64,000 bases of DNA, taken from assembly GCF_024347615.1 (NCBI RefSeq), contig NZ_AP025508.1, positions 2,108,001 to 2,172,000 on the forward strand, written 5' to 3'. Shown here one piece after another: positions 52,724-61,098 of this stretch. The notes below the pieces were generated by a model. The model made no database searches and was not told the origin of the DNA. It saw nothing but the letters and a program-made list of their open reading frames with translations. The number at the start of each line of letters is the position of its first letter. Positions within the stretch are counted from its first letter, which is position 1. Both the position numbers and the translations under genes were made by a program. Source of the stretch: Vibrio splendidus. GTDB lineage: Bacteria; Pseudomonadota; Gammaproteobacteria; Enterobacterales; Vibrionaceae.

Positions 52724-53482
52724 ATGGATTGGTTGATTCTATTCTTATCGGGAGTGATTGGCGGTGTGCTCAACTCAATTGCGGGTGGCGGTAGCTTCAT
52801 CACCTTCCCTGCGCTTTTGTTCGCTGGAGTTCCACCAATTGCAGCCAACGCGACCAATACCTTTGCTTCATGCGCTGGCTACATTAGCGGAGCCTACGCG
52901 CTACGCCACGAAATTCAATCTGGTACTAAGCAGCTAAAACTGACCATTGGTTTGTGTGTCATTGGCGGCGGCATTGGTGCATTTTTACTGCTGCACACAC
53001 CAGAAGCCCTATTCACTCAATCCGTACCTTGGTTACTGCTATTTGCCGCTTTGCTTTTCACGTTTGGTGGCACACTCAATAAATGGCTTAAGCAAGCAAC
53101 AGCAAAACATAAGCACGCCACCAGCGCAGGAGTATTCTTTTCTGCTTTATTGCTTTTGGTCGTGTGTATCTATGGTGGTTACTTTAACGCAGGTTTGGGG
53201 ATAGTAACGTTGAGTTACTTAGCTCTGGCTGGTTACACCAACATCAACGTAATGAATGGCATCAAACTGCTCGTGTCTGCGTGTGCATCACTCGCGGCAA
53301 TCGTGTTCTTTGTTGTGAATGGTTCGATTGATTGGCCGTCAGGCATGGCCGTTTTGTTTGGGACATTGGTTGGTGGTTATTATTCAGCAAAAATCTCTCG
53401 CCGCATCCCTCAACAATATGTTCGTACCACAGTGATCATCGCGAGCTTTTTGATCACCGCTTACTTTTTCTATGCTAATTAG
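52724..53482 (+). CDS. TauE/SafE-family membrane permease
   Basis: A 252-residue inner-membrane protein with about eight hydrophobic helices. The N-terminal GGVLNSIAGGGSFITFPALLFAGVPPIAANATNTFAS and the internal YGGYFNAGLGIVTLSYLALAG repeat of the motif are characteristic of TauE/SafE (DUF81) proteins, several of which export sulfite or sulfur-containing organic anions. No sulfur gene lies nearby, so the substrate is open. It has its own short upstream region after the tct terminator. Confidence 0.88.
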   Translation: MDWLILFLSGVIGGVLNSIAGGGSFITFPALLFAGVPPIAANATNTFASCAGYISGAYALRHEIQSGTKQLKLTIGLCVIGGGIGAFLLLHTPEALFTQSVPWLLLFAALLFTFGGTLNKWLKQATAKHKHATSAGVFFSALLLLVVCIYGGYFNAGLGIVTLSYLALAGYTNINVMNGIKLLVSACASLAAIVFFVVNGSIDWPSGMAVLFGTLVGGYYSAKISRRIPQQYVRTTVIIASFLITAYFFYAN

Positions 53483-53553
53483 ACGTTCGGTTTAATAAGG
53501 CTTGCAACTGGAAAGATAAAGCAAAAAGACTCCACTCTTCTCATACCGATTTC

Positions 53554-53578
53554 GCTATTTTATTGCTTATAAAATAGC
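53554..53578. other. AT-rich hairpin downstream of the TauE/SafE gene
   Basis: GCTATTTTAT and its exact complement form a 10-bp stem with loop TGCTT, about 70 bp past the stop codon. No T tract follows, so its role is unclear; possibly a transcript end or binding site. Confidence 0.4.
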
Positions 53579-53708
53579 CAAAGCAAAATGTGTGAGGCGA
53601 GTCCTTCAATTAGCAAATTTGATAACAATTTAGACTGTTTTTTAGCCTTTATTTTGCCAAAGGTGGGATAATTCTCCTGTCGAAAGTGAGACTTCATTAG
53701 GAGGCGTT

Positions 53709-53900
53709 ATGAACATTAAACTCGGTCATGTCATGTCATCAAGTCGACTCATTTGCTTTGTCGCTTTTCTTGCTGCCACATTCGCGTGGATTCTAAAAAT
53801 GCCCGCTCTGTTTTCTGTGTCAGCGCTATTCTTACTGATCAGCGCCATTGTTTATGTCGTTGACCTTTGGAAGAATCAAAGAAAGAACCGCGAAGCTTAA
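53709..53900 (+). CDS. Small two-helix membrane protein, function unknown
   Basis: A 63-residue protein with two likely membrane helices (SRLICFVAFLAATFAWIL and LFSVSALFLLISAIVYVVDLW) and a basic C-terminal tail (KNQRKNREA), which by the positive-inside rule should be cytoplasmic. A strong AGGAGG ribosome site lies 4 nt before the ATG, and a terminator follows the stop by about 30 bp, which argues that it is a real gene. I do not recognise the family. Confidence 0.7.
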   Translation: MNIKLGHVMSSSRLICFVAFLAATFAWILKMPALFSVSALFLLISAIVYVVDLWKNQRKNREA

Positions 53901-53925
53901 GACGAACGACTAAGCGACACGCATT

Positions 53926-53951
53926 AAAAAAGGAGCGCTTAGGCTCCTTTT
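53926..53951. terminator. Bidirectional terminator between converging genes
   Basis: AAAAGGAGC and GCTCCTTTT with a 6-nt loop. T runs follow on both strands, so it can end the small membrane protein transcript and the converging VF530-type transcript. Confidence 0.85.
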
Positions 53952-54021
53952 GTATTTTGCAGTCAAGGCTTTGGCTATCTGACGATGCTCAACTTACGCC
54001 TTTACATAGCGACGTTAAAAC

Positions 54022-54080
54022 TAACGACGTCCTTTTACTAGCGACGCATTTCTATTAACGACGCCCTTTTGCTAGCGACG
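54022..54080 (-). repeat. Imperfect duplication at the 3' end of the VF530-type gene
   Basis: A 25-bp sequence at 54056-54080, which covers the last codons and the TAG stop, recurs at 54022-54046 with two mismatches; an 8-bp remnant (TAGCGACG) follows at 54007-54014. The copies are 34 bp apart. Probably a tandem duplication of the gene tail followed by decay. Confidence 0.75.
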
Positions 54081-54485
54081 GAAATTACGACCGTTACCGC
54101 CGCGACGCTCTTTAAATGCAGACGCTGCTTTAGCTTGTGATGCTAGAATCGATTCAACCGTCAATTCCATTGGCTCACGAGGTTCTAACCCATGGCGGAA
54201 CGTACGTGAACGCGGAGGCATCTGGTATTCGATATCTGAAGCTTTAGGCATGCGCTTGAAACGGTAAAGGTAGAAGTTCTCAACCTTCTCACGAGCCCAC
54301 TCTGTTTTCTTCAAGTACTTAACGGCGCTTGCTACTGTCGGCTTAGTGTTAAAGCAGTTCATTCGCATTGCTGCATCCAAAATTTCCCAACCGTAATGAT
54401 CCACTAATTCAGTGATCATAGTATCTAGCTTTAAGCCGTGCAGTGGGTTGTTTTGTTGCAGTTCGATTCTTTCTTCTTCAGTCAT
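54072..54485 (-). CDS. VF530-family DNA-binding protein (DUF2132)
   Basis: A 137-residue protein whose N-terminal ~70 residues (NNPLHGLKLDTMITELVDHYGWEIL, then MNCFNTKPTVASAVKYLKKTEWAREKVENFYLY) match the VF530 family, named after a Vibrio fischeri protein with a helical fold and proposed DNA binding. The C-terminal half is basic and Arg/Gly-rich (ERRGGNGRNFRR), which would suit nucleic-acid binding, and is longer than the core domain. The biological role is not known. The 3' end is duplicated just beyond the stop codon. Confidence 0.85.
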   Translation of the reverse strand: MTEEERIELQQNNPLHGLKLDTMITELVDHYGWEILDAAMRMNCFNTKPTVASAVKYLKKTEWAREKVENFYLYRFKRMPKASDIEYQMPPRSRTFRHGLEPREPMELTVESILASQAKAASAFKERRGGNGRNFRR

Positions 54486-54920
54486 ATCTTTACCTTTTCC
54501 AAGGCAACTAAAGGCCTTGAATATACTCTAGAACACCGTCATCACTGACCATATCTAGCTCAATCATTTGGGCATATCATCCATTGCCCTTATCTATGCC
54601 TTTATGATGGCATAAAGCATGCTCGTTATCCTATTTATCTTTCAATTTAATTTTAAAATGGTCACTTACCATCCTGATGTTGCGTGTAATACAGCCGCAC
54701 CCTACTCAAAAGGGTCTCTCTAGAGATCCACCAAACTCGCTTAAGTTAACAAAAACCATGATAGAAGAATGAAATATCCCTACTTTACCAATGGAATTTA
54801 AACTTATTAGAACGCAGTGTTGCTAATTAACAGTAAGGTGCTATGTTAGAAGTGGTATAGAAACCTACTAATAATGATATTAAACAATGATATAACTATA
54901 AATAAAGGTTGGCTTTGACC
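54486..54920. other. Divergent intergenic region, VF530 and GAF-HD-GYP genes
   Basis: About 435 bp without a gene. The sequence is AT-rich near 54830-54905 (TATAACTATAAATAAA), which probably contains the promoter of the HD-GYP gene. I see no terminator, repeat or recognisable operator. Confidence 0.5.
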
Positions 54921-56069
54921 ATGTTTGACTACTCCCAAATCAGCAGAGTAGCTGCCCAAGATAAAGACATTATCGCCATCGTTGATGATCTCTTTCGGCT
55001 AGCTCGCGAACATTACCCCATTCTGTCTAGGCTCTCGGTTGTGCTATGCAACGAAAATAGAGCGTCGAATTACTTTGTTTCGGATACTCTGTGCCAAGAA
55101 GCCGAACATCGCCATGTCGAGCAAGAACTTACGCCAGAATCGGCTTTGTCGCGCATGTCTGAGTCTTTAGATACCCGGATCATCAACGACCTCACCACCA
55201 TTAGCTCAACCAAACAAATATCTCACCTACTCGATCTCGGTCATCAAAGCAGTTATACAACACCAATTCATCATCAAGAAAGTAATCTTGGGTTTGTGTT
55301 TATCAATGCTTCATCAACAGGATTTTTTGCTAACCAAACTATTCAGTGTGATATCGCCTATCTCACTCAAGTCATCTCTAGCCTTTTCGTTCAGTGGTTT
55401 GAGCGCCAGCGTCATTTTCAGTCCTCTTTAGCGATCGCTTTAAATATGGGTCATGCTCGAGACCCAGAAACCAAAGAACACCTAATTCGCATGGGTAAAT
55501 ACAGTGAACAAATTGCTCGCACTCTGTCGTACACCAAAAGGGAAATTACACACCAATTCATTCATCGAATTCGGTTGTATGCGCCCTTCCACGACATAGG
55601 TAAATATCGAATTCCAGATAAAGTGTTATTCAGTAGCGCGCGTTTCAATGAAGAAGAAAGAAACATCATGAACAATCACACCTTGTATGGCGAAGAGATG
55701 ATTGATGACGTGGTTGCCCTTTCCCACCACAGCTCGATGTGCAGTGAAGAGATTCAATTCATTAAGAATATTGTGCGCCACCATCATGAACGGTTTGATG
55801 GCTCTGGATTGCCTGATGCTTTGAGTAACACAGCGATACCACTCGAAGCTCGAATAGTGACATTAGCCGATGTATTCGATGCGCTGATGAGCAAAAGAGC
55901 TTATAAGCACGCGTGGTCACTCGATGAAGTGATGGAATACATAGAAGCGCAGAACGGTTCAATGTTCGACCCAGAGTGTGTCGTGGCTCTTAAACAGAAC
56001 CTAGACGGCTTTATGGCAATTCGGGAGCAATACAATGACGATGCTCAGCCGCATTTAATGACAGCTTAA
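54921..56069 (+). CDS. GAF-HD-GYP phosphodiesterase-like protein
   Basis: A soluble 382-residue protein expected to degrade cyclic di-GMP. Residues ~15-165 resemble a GAF sensor domain; residues ~180-370 form an HD-GYP domain with HDIGK (H224, D225) and HHERFDGSGLP (from 288), followed by EARIVTLADVFDALMSKRAYK. The third signature residue is Leu in place of the Tyr of GYP, a variant seen in some members, while the metal ligands are kept. No membrane segment. I prefer the ATG at 54921; a TTG at 54909 sits directly against AAAGG and would add four residues. Monocistronic with its own terminator. Confidence 0.85.
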   Translation: MFDYSQISRVAAQDKDIIAIVDDLFRLAREHYPILSRLSVVLCNENRASNYFVSDTLCQEAEHRHVEQELTPESALSRMSESLDTRIINDLTTISSTKQISHLLDLGHQSSYTTPIHHQESNLGFVFINASSTGFFANQTIQCDIAYLTQVISSLFVQWFERQRHFQSSLAIALNMGHARDPETKEHLIRMGKYSEQIARTLSYTKREITHQFIHRIRLYAPFHDIGKYRIPDKVLFSSARFNEEERNIMNNHTLYGEEMIDDVVALSHHSSMCSEEIQFIKNIVRHHHERFDGSGLPDALSNTAIPLEARIVTLADVFDALMSKRAYKHAWSLDEVMEYIEAQNGSMFDPECVVALKQNLDGFMAIREQYNDDAQPHLMTA

Positions 56070-56120
56070 ACTATGGCACCTTTGTTATTCAGGCCTAAGT
56101 AAGAGAACGCGAACCAACAA

Positions 56121-56147
56121 AAAAGGATGCCAATTGGCATCCTTTTG
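56121..56147. terminator. Bidirectional terminator between HD-GYP and gnd
   Basis: AAAAGGATGCC and GGCATCCTTTT with loop AATT. T runs follow on both strands, so it serves the HD-GYP gene and the zwf-pgl-gnd operon. Confidence 0.9.
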
Positions 56148-56203
56148 TTTTCTAGTTTTCAGCTGAAAGAACGAACGTGTTCTTTACTGATTCTAACTAA
56201 CGA

Positions 56204-57652
56204 TTATACGTCGTAAGTTGTAGAAGCAGTGTCGCCGCCTGTACCAGTCCAGTTTGTGTGGAAGAATTCACCACGTGGACGGTCAGTACGCTCGTAAGTG
56301 TGAGCACCGAAGTAGTCACGTTGAGCTTGTAGAAGGTTCGCTGGAAGACGAGCTGTAGTGTAGCCGTCTAGGAACGTTAGTGCAGAAGTCATACATGGCA
56401 TTGGGATACCAGATTCCATAGACTTAGCTGCAACTTTACGCCAAGCGCCCATGCAGTTGTCTAGGATGCCTTTGAAGTATGCATCTGAACCTAGGAAAGC
56501 GATCTCTGGGTTCGCTTCGTAAGCATCACGAATGTTGCCTAGGAATGCAGAACGGATGATACAACCGCCACGCCACATAAGAGCAACGTTACCGTAGTTT
56601 AGATCCCAGCCGTTTTCGTTCGACGCTTCACGCATTAGCATGAAACCTTGAGCGTAAGAGATGATCTTAGAAGCAAGTAGAGCCTGACGGATTGCATCAA
56701 CCCACTCTTGCTTGTCGCCTTCAACTGGAGCAACAGTCTTGCCGAACAGTTTTTCAGCTTCAACACGTTGGTCTTTAAGTGCAGATAGGCAACGAGAGAA
56801 TACAGACTCAGTGATTAGAGTCAGTGGGATACCCATGTCTAGTGCGTTGATACCTGTCCATTTGCCTGTACCTTTTTGGCCAGCAGTGTCTAGGATCTTC
56901 TCAACTAGCGCTTCACCGTCTTCATCTTTGTAGCCAAGGATGTCAGCAGTGATTTCTACTAGGTAGCTGTCTAGCTCAGTTTTGTTCCAGTCAGCAAATA
57001 CAGCCTGCATTTCGTCGTGGTTCATACCTAAGCCATCTTTCATGAACTGGTATGCTTCAGTGATAAGCTGCATGTCACCGTATTCGATGCCATTGTGAAC
57101 CATCTTAACGAAGTGACCAGCACCGTCGTTACCAACCCAATCACAACAAGGCTCACCTGCGTCAGTTTTCGCAGAGATACCTTGGAAAATAGGCTTAACT
57201 GCTTCCCAAGCTTCAGGAGAACCGCCTGGCATGATAGAAGGACCGAAACGAGCACCTTCTTCACCACCAGAAACACCCGTACCGATGAAGTGGATGCCTT
57301 TCTCGCGAAGAGCAGCAACACGACGGTTTGTGTCTGGGAAGTTAGTGTTACCACCATCAATGATGATGTCGCCTTTGTCTAGAAGTGGTACAAGCTTGTC
57401 GATGAACGTATCTACAACATCACCAGCACGAACCATAAGCATCACTTTACGTGGCGCTTCTAGTTTCTCAACTAGCTCTTCTAGAGAGTAAGCACCAACA
57501 ATGTTAGTACCCTTAGCTGGGCCTTCTAGGAACTCGTCTACCTTAGCAGCAGTACGGTTGTGAGCCACAACTTTGAAGCCGTGGTCGTTCATGTTTAGGA
57601 TAAGGTTCTGACCCATTACTGCTAGGCCAATTACACCGATATCACCTTTCAT
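56204..57652 (-). CDS. gnd: 6-phosphogluconate dehydrogenase, decarboxylating
   Basis: Third enzyme of the oxidative pentose-phosphate pathway: 6-phosphogluconate + NADP to ribulose 5-phosphate + CO2 + NADPH. The 482-residue protein has the nucleotide-binding GVIGLAVMGQNLILNM (~5-20), the substrate segment GVSGGEEGARFGPSIMPGG, and the catalytic KMVHNGIEYGDMQ region. Length and motifs are typical of the long, homodimeric form. It is the last gene of zwf-pgl-gnd, 28 bp after pgl, and ends before a bidirectional terminator. Confidence 0.97.
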   Translation of the reverse strand: MKGDIGVIGLAVMGQNLILNMNDHGFKVVAHNRTAAKVDEFLEGPAKGTNIVGAYSLEELVEKLEAPRKVMLMVRAGDVVDTFIDKLVPLLDKGDIIIDGGNTNFPDTNRRVAALREKGIHFIGTGVSGGEEGARFGPSIMPGGSPEAWEAVKPIFQGISAKTDAGEPCCDWVGNDGAGHFVKMVHNGIEYGDMQLITEAYQFMKDGLGMNHDEMQAVFADWNKTELDSYLVEITADILGYKDEDGEALVEKILDTAGQKGTGKWTGINALDMGIPLTLITESVFSRCLSALKDQRVEAEKLFGKTVAPVEGDKQEWVDAIRQALLASKIISYAQGFMLMREASNENGWDLNYGNVALMWRGGCIIRSAFLGNIRDAYEANPEIAFLGSDAYFKGILDNCMGAWRKVAAKSMESGIPMPCMTSALTFLDGYTTARLPANLLQAQRDYFGAHTYERTDRPRGEFFHTNWTGTGGDTASTTYDV

Positions 57653-57680
57653 TATTTTATCTCCTTGCGGCTATTCGCAC

Positions 57681-58397
57681 TTATGCGATAGCACTTGCTG
57701 CATTTGAATCTAGGAACCACTCTGTTTCGCCAGTTTTAGACTGGATTTTCGCTGCCGGGTAAGGCAGTTCTGAAGCAGGAGTTGTATGAATTTCTTTAAC
57801 GATCTCAACTTTACCTGCACCCAGTACTAGGTAGCTGATTCGTTTTGCTGCTTCTAAAACTCTCGCTGTTTTAGAAACACGGATCTGGCCCGACTCTGGG
57901 TGAGAAGCTAATACAGATAGGTTCTCATCTTGGTAGTCAGTTGCACCCGGGAATAGTGAAGCTGTGTGGCCGTCTGCGCCAACACCTAGCAGGATCCAAT
58001 CGAATACAGGCGTGCCGTTTTCAGTTGGAATCACGTCTGCCATCTCTTTTGCGAAACGCTCTGCTTCTGCTTTAGGCTCATCTTCACCACGGATGCGGTG
58101 GATGTTCTCTGCAGGAAGATTGACTTGAGTAAACAGCAGTGCGTTTGCTTCGCCGTAGTTGCTTTCAGCATCATCAGGTGCCACGCAACGTTCGTCGCCC
58201 CACCAGAAATGAAGGTTATTCCATTGAATGCCTTCTGCGTATGGTGCTTGAGCTAAAAGCTTAAAAAGCATTTTTGGCGTGCTGCCACCCGACAGTGAAA
58301 TGTGAACAGGTTTACCCTGCTCGCTGTATGTTTTCATTTCATTTGCTAGGTTTTCAACGACCAGTTCAGGCGTTGCAAAGATCTTGTGATTGATCAT
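57681..58397 (-). CDS. pgl: 6-phosphogluconolactonase
   Basis: Hydrolyses 6-phosphogluconolactone made by Zwf. The 238-residue DevB-type protein shows [23 protein letters not shown] and [15 protein letters not shown], all typical of the family. I place the start at the ATG at 58395-58397, which overlaps the zwf stop codon (ATGA), so the two genes are translationally coupled; an upstream in-frame ATG lies inside zwf and would add 16 unrelated residues. Middle gene of zwf-pgl-gnd. Cytoplasmic. Confidence 0.95.
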   Translation of the reverse strand: MINHKIFATPELVVENLANEMKTYSEQGKPVHISLSGGSTPKMLFKLLAQAPYAEGIQWNNLHFWWGDERCVAPDDAESNYGEANALLFTQVNLPAENIHRIRGEDEPKAEAERFAKEMADVIPTENGTPVFDWILLGVGADGHTASLFPGATDYQDENLSVLASHPESGQIRVSKTARVLEAAKRISYLVLGAGKVEIVKEIHTTPASELPYPAAKIQSKTGETEWFLDSNAASAIA

Positions 58398-59896
58398 AGT
58401 TCGCAGTAATCCGTGTCTGTTAAGTTTTTGCATGGGAAACGCCATGCGCGGCCATCACGCTGCAGAAGCTCATCGGCTTCTTGCGGGCCCCAAGTACCAC
58501 AAGCATAGCCAAACAGTGCTTGAGGGTCTTGTTTGAGATCTAAGATCGGTTGAACGTACTTCCAACATGCTTCTACTGCATCGGTACGTGCAAACAGAGT
58601 CGCATCACCGTTCAGCGCATCAAGAAGAAGGCGCTCATAAGCCGTCAGCATTTGAGTTTCAGGCAAGTCAGAGTAAGAGAAGTTCATTTTCACTTCTTTT
58701 GCTTTGAAGCCTGCACCCGGCTCTTTCAAACCAAAGCTCATCTGAATACCTTCATCCGGTTGGATACGGATAATCAGCTTGTTCTCTGGTGCATCTTGAC
58801 CAAATACTGGGTGTGGCGTGTTCTTAAAGTGAATCACGATTTCGGTCACACGTGTTGGTAAGCGTTTACCCGTACGTACGTAGAAAGGAACCCCATTCCA
58901 ACGCCAGTTGTTGATATGTGCTTTAAGACCAATGTACGTTTCAGTACGAGAGTCGTCTGCGACACCATGCTCTTCGCGGTAACCAGGCAAGTGCTGACCA
59001 CGAACGTCTGATGCTGTGTATTGACCTAGAACCAAATCTTTACGCAGGTCGTCTTCTTCCAGTGGTTTCAGACACTGAAGTACTTTAACCACTTCGTCAC
59101 GAATAGAATCCGCATTGATTTGAGCTGGTGGCTCCATACCAACCATTGCTAATACTTGTAGCAAGTGGTTTTGGAACATGTCACGAACTGCGCCAGAACC
59201 GTCGTAGTATCCGCCACGCTCTTCAACGCCAAGGAACTCAGCACCTGTGATTTCAACGTATTCAATAAAGTTACGGTTCCACAGTGGTTCAAACATCGCG
59301 TTTGAGAAACGAAGCACTAGAAGGTTTTGTACCGTTTCTTTACCAAGGTAATGGTCGATACGGTAGATCTGGTGTTCTTGGAAGTGATGATGGATCTCTT
59401 CATCCAGAGCTTGAGCTGATGCTAGATCGTAACCAAATGGTTTCTCGATGATCAGACGACGCCAGCCGTTCTTTTCATCGTTCAGGCCATGCGCAGCAAG
59501 GTTTGCTGGGATCACACCGTATAGGCTTGGCGGGGTTGCCAAGTAGAACAATGTGTTATGGTTTTCGAATTGGTAGTCTTGCTCAAGCTTGTCTAGACGT
59601 TGTGCTAAACGAGCGTAGTCGTCTACATCTGAAGTGTTGATCGCTTGGTAATGCAGATGTTCAATAAATGCATTCAGCGTCTCTGGCTCAGTTTTTTCCA
59701 TTTCCTGAAGAGACTTCTTCAGCTTCTCACGGTAAGACTCATCGCTGTACTCAGTACGGCTCACTCCAAGAATCGCAAAGGATTTTGGTAGTTGATTGCT
59801 AGCATACAGGTGGTACAAAGCAGGAATTAACTTGCGGTAAGTTAGATCTCCCGATGCACCAAAAATAACGATGCTGCTGTTTTCAGGTATTACCAT
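58394..59896 (-). CDS. zwf: Glucose-6-phosphate 1-dehydrogenase
   Basis: First enzyme of the oxidative pentose-phosphate pathway; oxidises glucose 6-phosphate and makes NADPH. The 500-residue protein begins with the nucleotide-binding [20 protein letters not shown] and has the active-site signature RIDHYLGKE with its catalytic lysine and histidine. I chose the ATG at 59896 (MVIPENSS), which has AGGA 6 nt upstream and fits the usual length; the frame is open for 18 further codons upstream. First gene of the operon, with a promoter expected in the 437-bp gap before it. Confidence 0.96.
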   Translation of the reverse strand: MVIPENSSIVIFGASGDLTYRKLIPALYHLYASNQLPKSFAILGVSRTEYSDESYREKLKKSLQEMEKTEPETLNAFIEHLHYQAINTSDVDDYARLAQRLDKLEQDYQFENHNTLFYLATPPSLYGVIPANLAAHGLNDEKNGWRRLIIEKPFGYDLASAQALDEEIHHHFQEHQIYRIDHYLGKETVQNLLVLRFSNAMFEPLWNRNFIEYVEITGAEFLGVEERGGYYDGSGAVRDMFQNHLLQVLAMVGMEPPAQINADSIRDEVVKVLQCLKPLEEDDLRKDLVLGQYTASDVRGQHLPGYREEHGVADDSRTETYIGLKAHINNWRWNGVPFYVRTGKRLPTRVTEIVIHFKNTPHPVFGQDAPENKLIIRIQPDEGIQMSFGLKEPGAGFKAKEVKMNFSYSDLPETQMLTAYERLLLDALNGDATLFARTDAVEACWKYVQPILDLKQDPQALFGYACGTWGPQEADELLQRDGRAWRFPCKNLTDTDYCEL

Positions 59897-60333
59897 CATC
59901 TTTCCTATAAAAACAAGGTTTTTAGTATTCGCCAAAGGTATCAGCGACATACGAAAATAGATAATAGGTCTTGGCTATTACATCAATAGCGAGTGCCTAT
60001 TACACTTGAGAATGCGTTTGGTAAACGAGGGTGAAAGCTATCACCTCTATTCGGGACAGTATTGTCTATGAGTATTTGATTTACATCAACCACTGTGAAA
60101 GCAATCGATTAAATATTGACTCATTTCGAACAAATTCTAATCGATAGCTCAGTTCGCCGAGCCCGAGAGTGAAGCAAATCGGTATTCTCAAACATTGTAG
60201 TCAAGAAAGAACGGTATCTGGTCGGTGGAGTGAGTAATAATAAATGGAGAGAAAGGCAAAACCAGCCTATTCAACTGGCTTTATATTTATTTGACAGCAT
60301 CGCGTTTGTCTTGGTGACTTGTTGTCGCTAAAT
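59897..60333. other. Intergenic region between zwf and the response regulator gene
   Basis: About 437 bp without a supported gene. It should contain the zwf promoter at its left side and the transcript end of the two-component operon at its right side (weak terminator at 60259-60281). I recognise no regulator site. Confidence 0.55.
60259..60281 (-). terminator. Weak terminator of the two-component operon
   Basis: On the minus strand AAGCCAG pairs with CTGGTTT (one G-T pair) around a 9-nt loop, followed by a short T run. It lies about 50 bp past the response-regulator stop. Confidence 0.35.
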
Positions 60334-61029
60334 CTATCTTCTAGCTTTGTTGTAGCAGCGTTCTGGGCGGCCTACTGACCCGTAATTTAAGTCAGCCACT
60401 AACTCGCCAGTCGTGATTAGAAATTCCAAATAGCGTCGAGCGGTGGTTCGACTTGCTCCAATACGTTCACCTGCTTCATCTGCTGTAATATCAGCAATAT
60501 CGGCTTGTTGAAAAATGGCTCTAATTTTATCAAGCGTTACGCCATCAATTCCTTTGGGTAATGTTGACACTTTTCCTGAGTCCGCTTTCGCGTTGGCTTG
60601 CAGCATCTTATCGACCAAACCTTGGTTCAAATCAGACACACTTTCAAACTCTTGCAACTGCGATTGATATTTTTTCAGCGCCGCTTCTAAGCGAGGAAAC
60701 ATCACAGGTTTTAGCAGATAGTCCACGACTCCACCGCGCATTGCCTGTTGCAAGGTGTCGACGTCTCGGGCAGCAGTAATCAAAATCACATCACAACCCT
60801 GATTACTACCACGAACGTGGTTCAAAATATCAAGCCCGCATCCATCCGGCAGATACACATCCAATAAAACCAAGTCAGGCTTTAATATGTCTAATTGCAT
60901 TAACGCTTCAGACTGCGTGGTCGCAATCCCCACCACATCAAAGCCACCCATCTGTTCTAAATAACGATGGTGTAGCTCTGCAATCGCAATATCATCTTCA
61001 ATGACCATGACTCTCGTGATTGCGCTCAT
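60334..61029 (-). CDS. CitB/DcuR-type response regulator
   Basis: A 231-residue response regulator. The receiver domain (~5-120) has the acidic pocket EDD (11-13), the phospho-acceptor Asp57 in LLDVYLPD and the conserved lysine in LLKPV (~108). The C-terminal part (~165-231) is a winged helix (ADEAGERIGASRTTARRYLEFLITTGEL) of the CitB/DcuR/DpiA family, which control transport and use of C4-dicarboxylates or citrate. It follows the sensor kinase gene by 69 bp on the same strand. Likely targets are transporter genes; tctCBA in this window is a possible one. Confidence 0.92.
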   Translation of the reverse strand: MSAITRVMVIEDDIAIAELHHRYLEQMGGFDVVGIATTQSEALMQLDILKPDLVLLDVYLPDGCGLDILNHVRGSNQGCDVILITAARDVDTLQQAMRGGVVDYLLKPVMFPRLEAALKKYQSQLQEFESVSDLNQGLVDKMLQANAKADSGKVSTLPKGIDGVTLDKIRAIFQQADIADITADEAGERIGASRTTARRYLEFLITTGELVADLNYGSVGRPERCYNKARR

Positions 61030-61098
61030 TTATGTTCTTCCTTTAACCATGCTTTTTCCGTCACGATGATCTTCACTCGATCACTTCGCGCTTAATTA

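Noticed and set aside
53867..54058. 63-codon plus-strand ORF overlapping the end of the small membrane protein gene
   Set aside because: It runs through the terminator hairpin and has no ribosome site.
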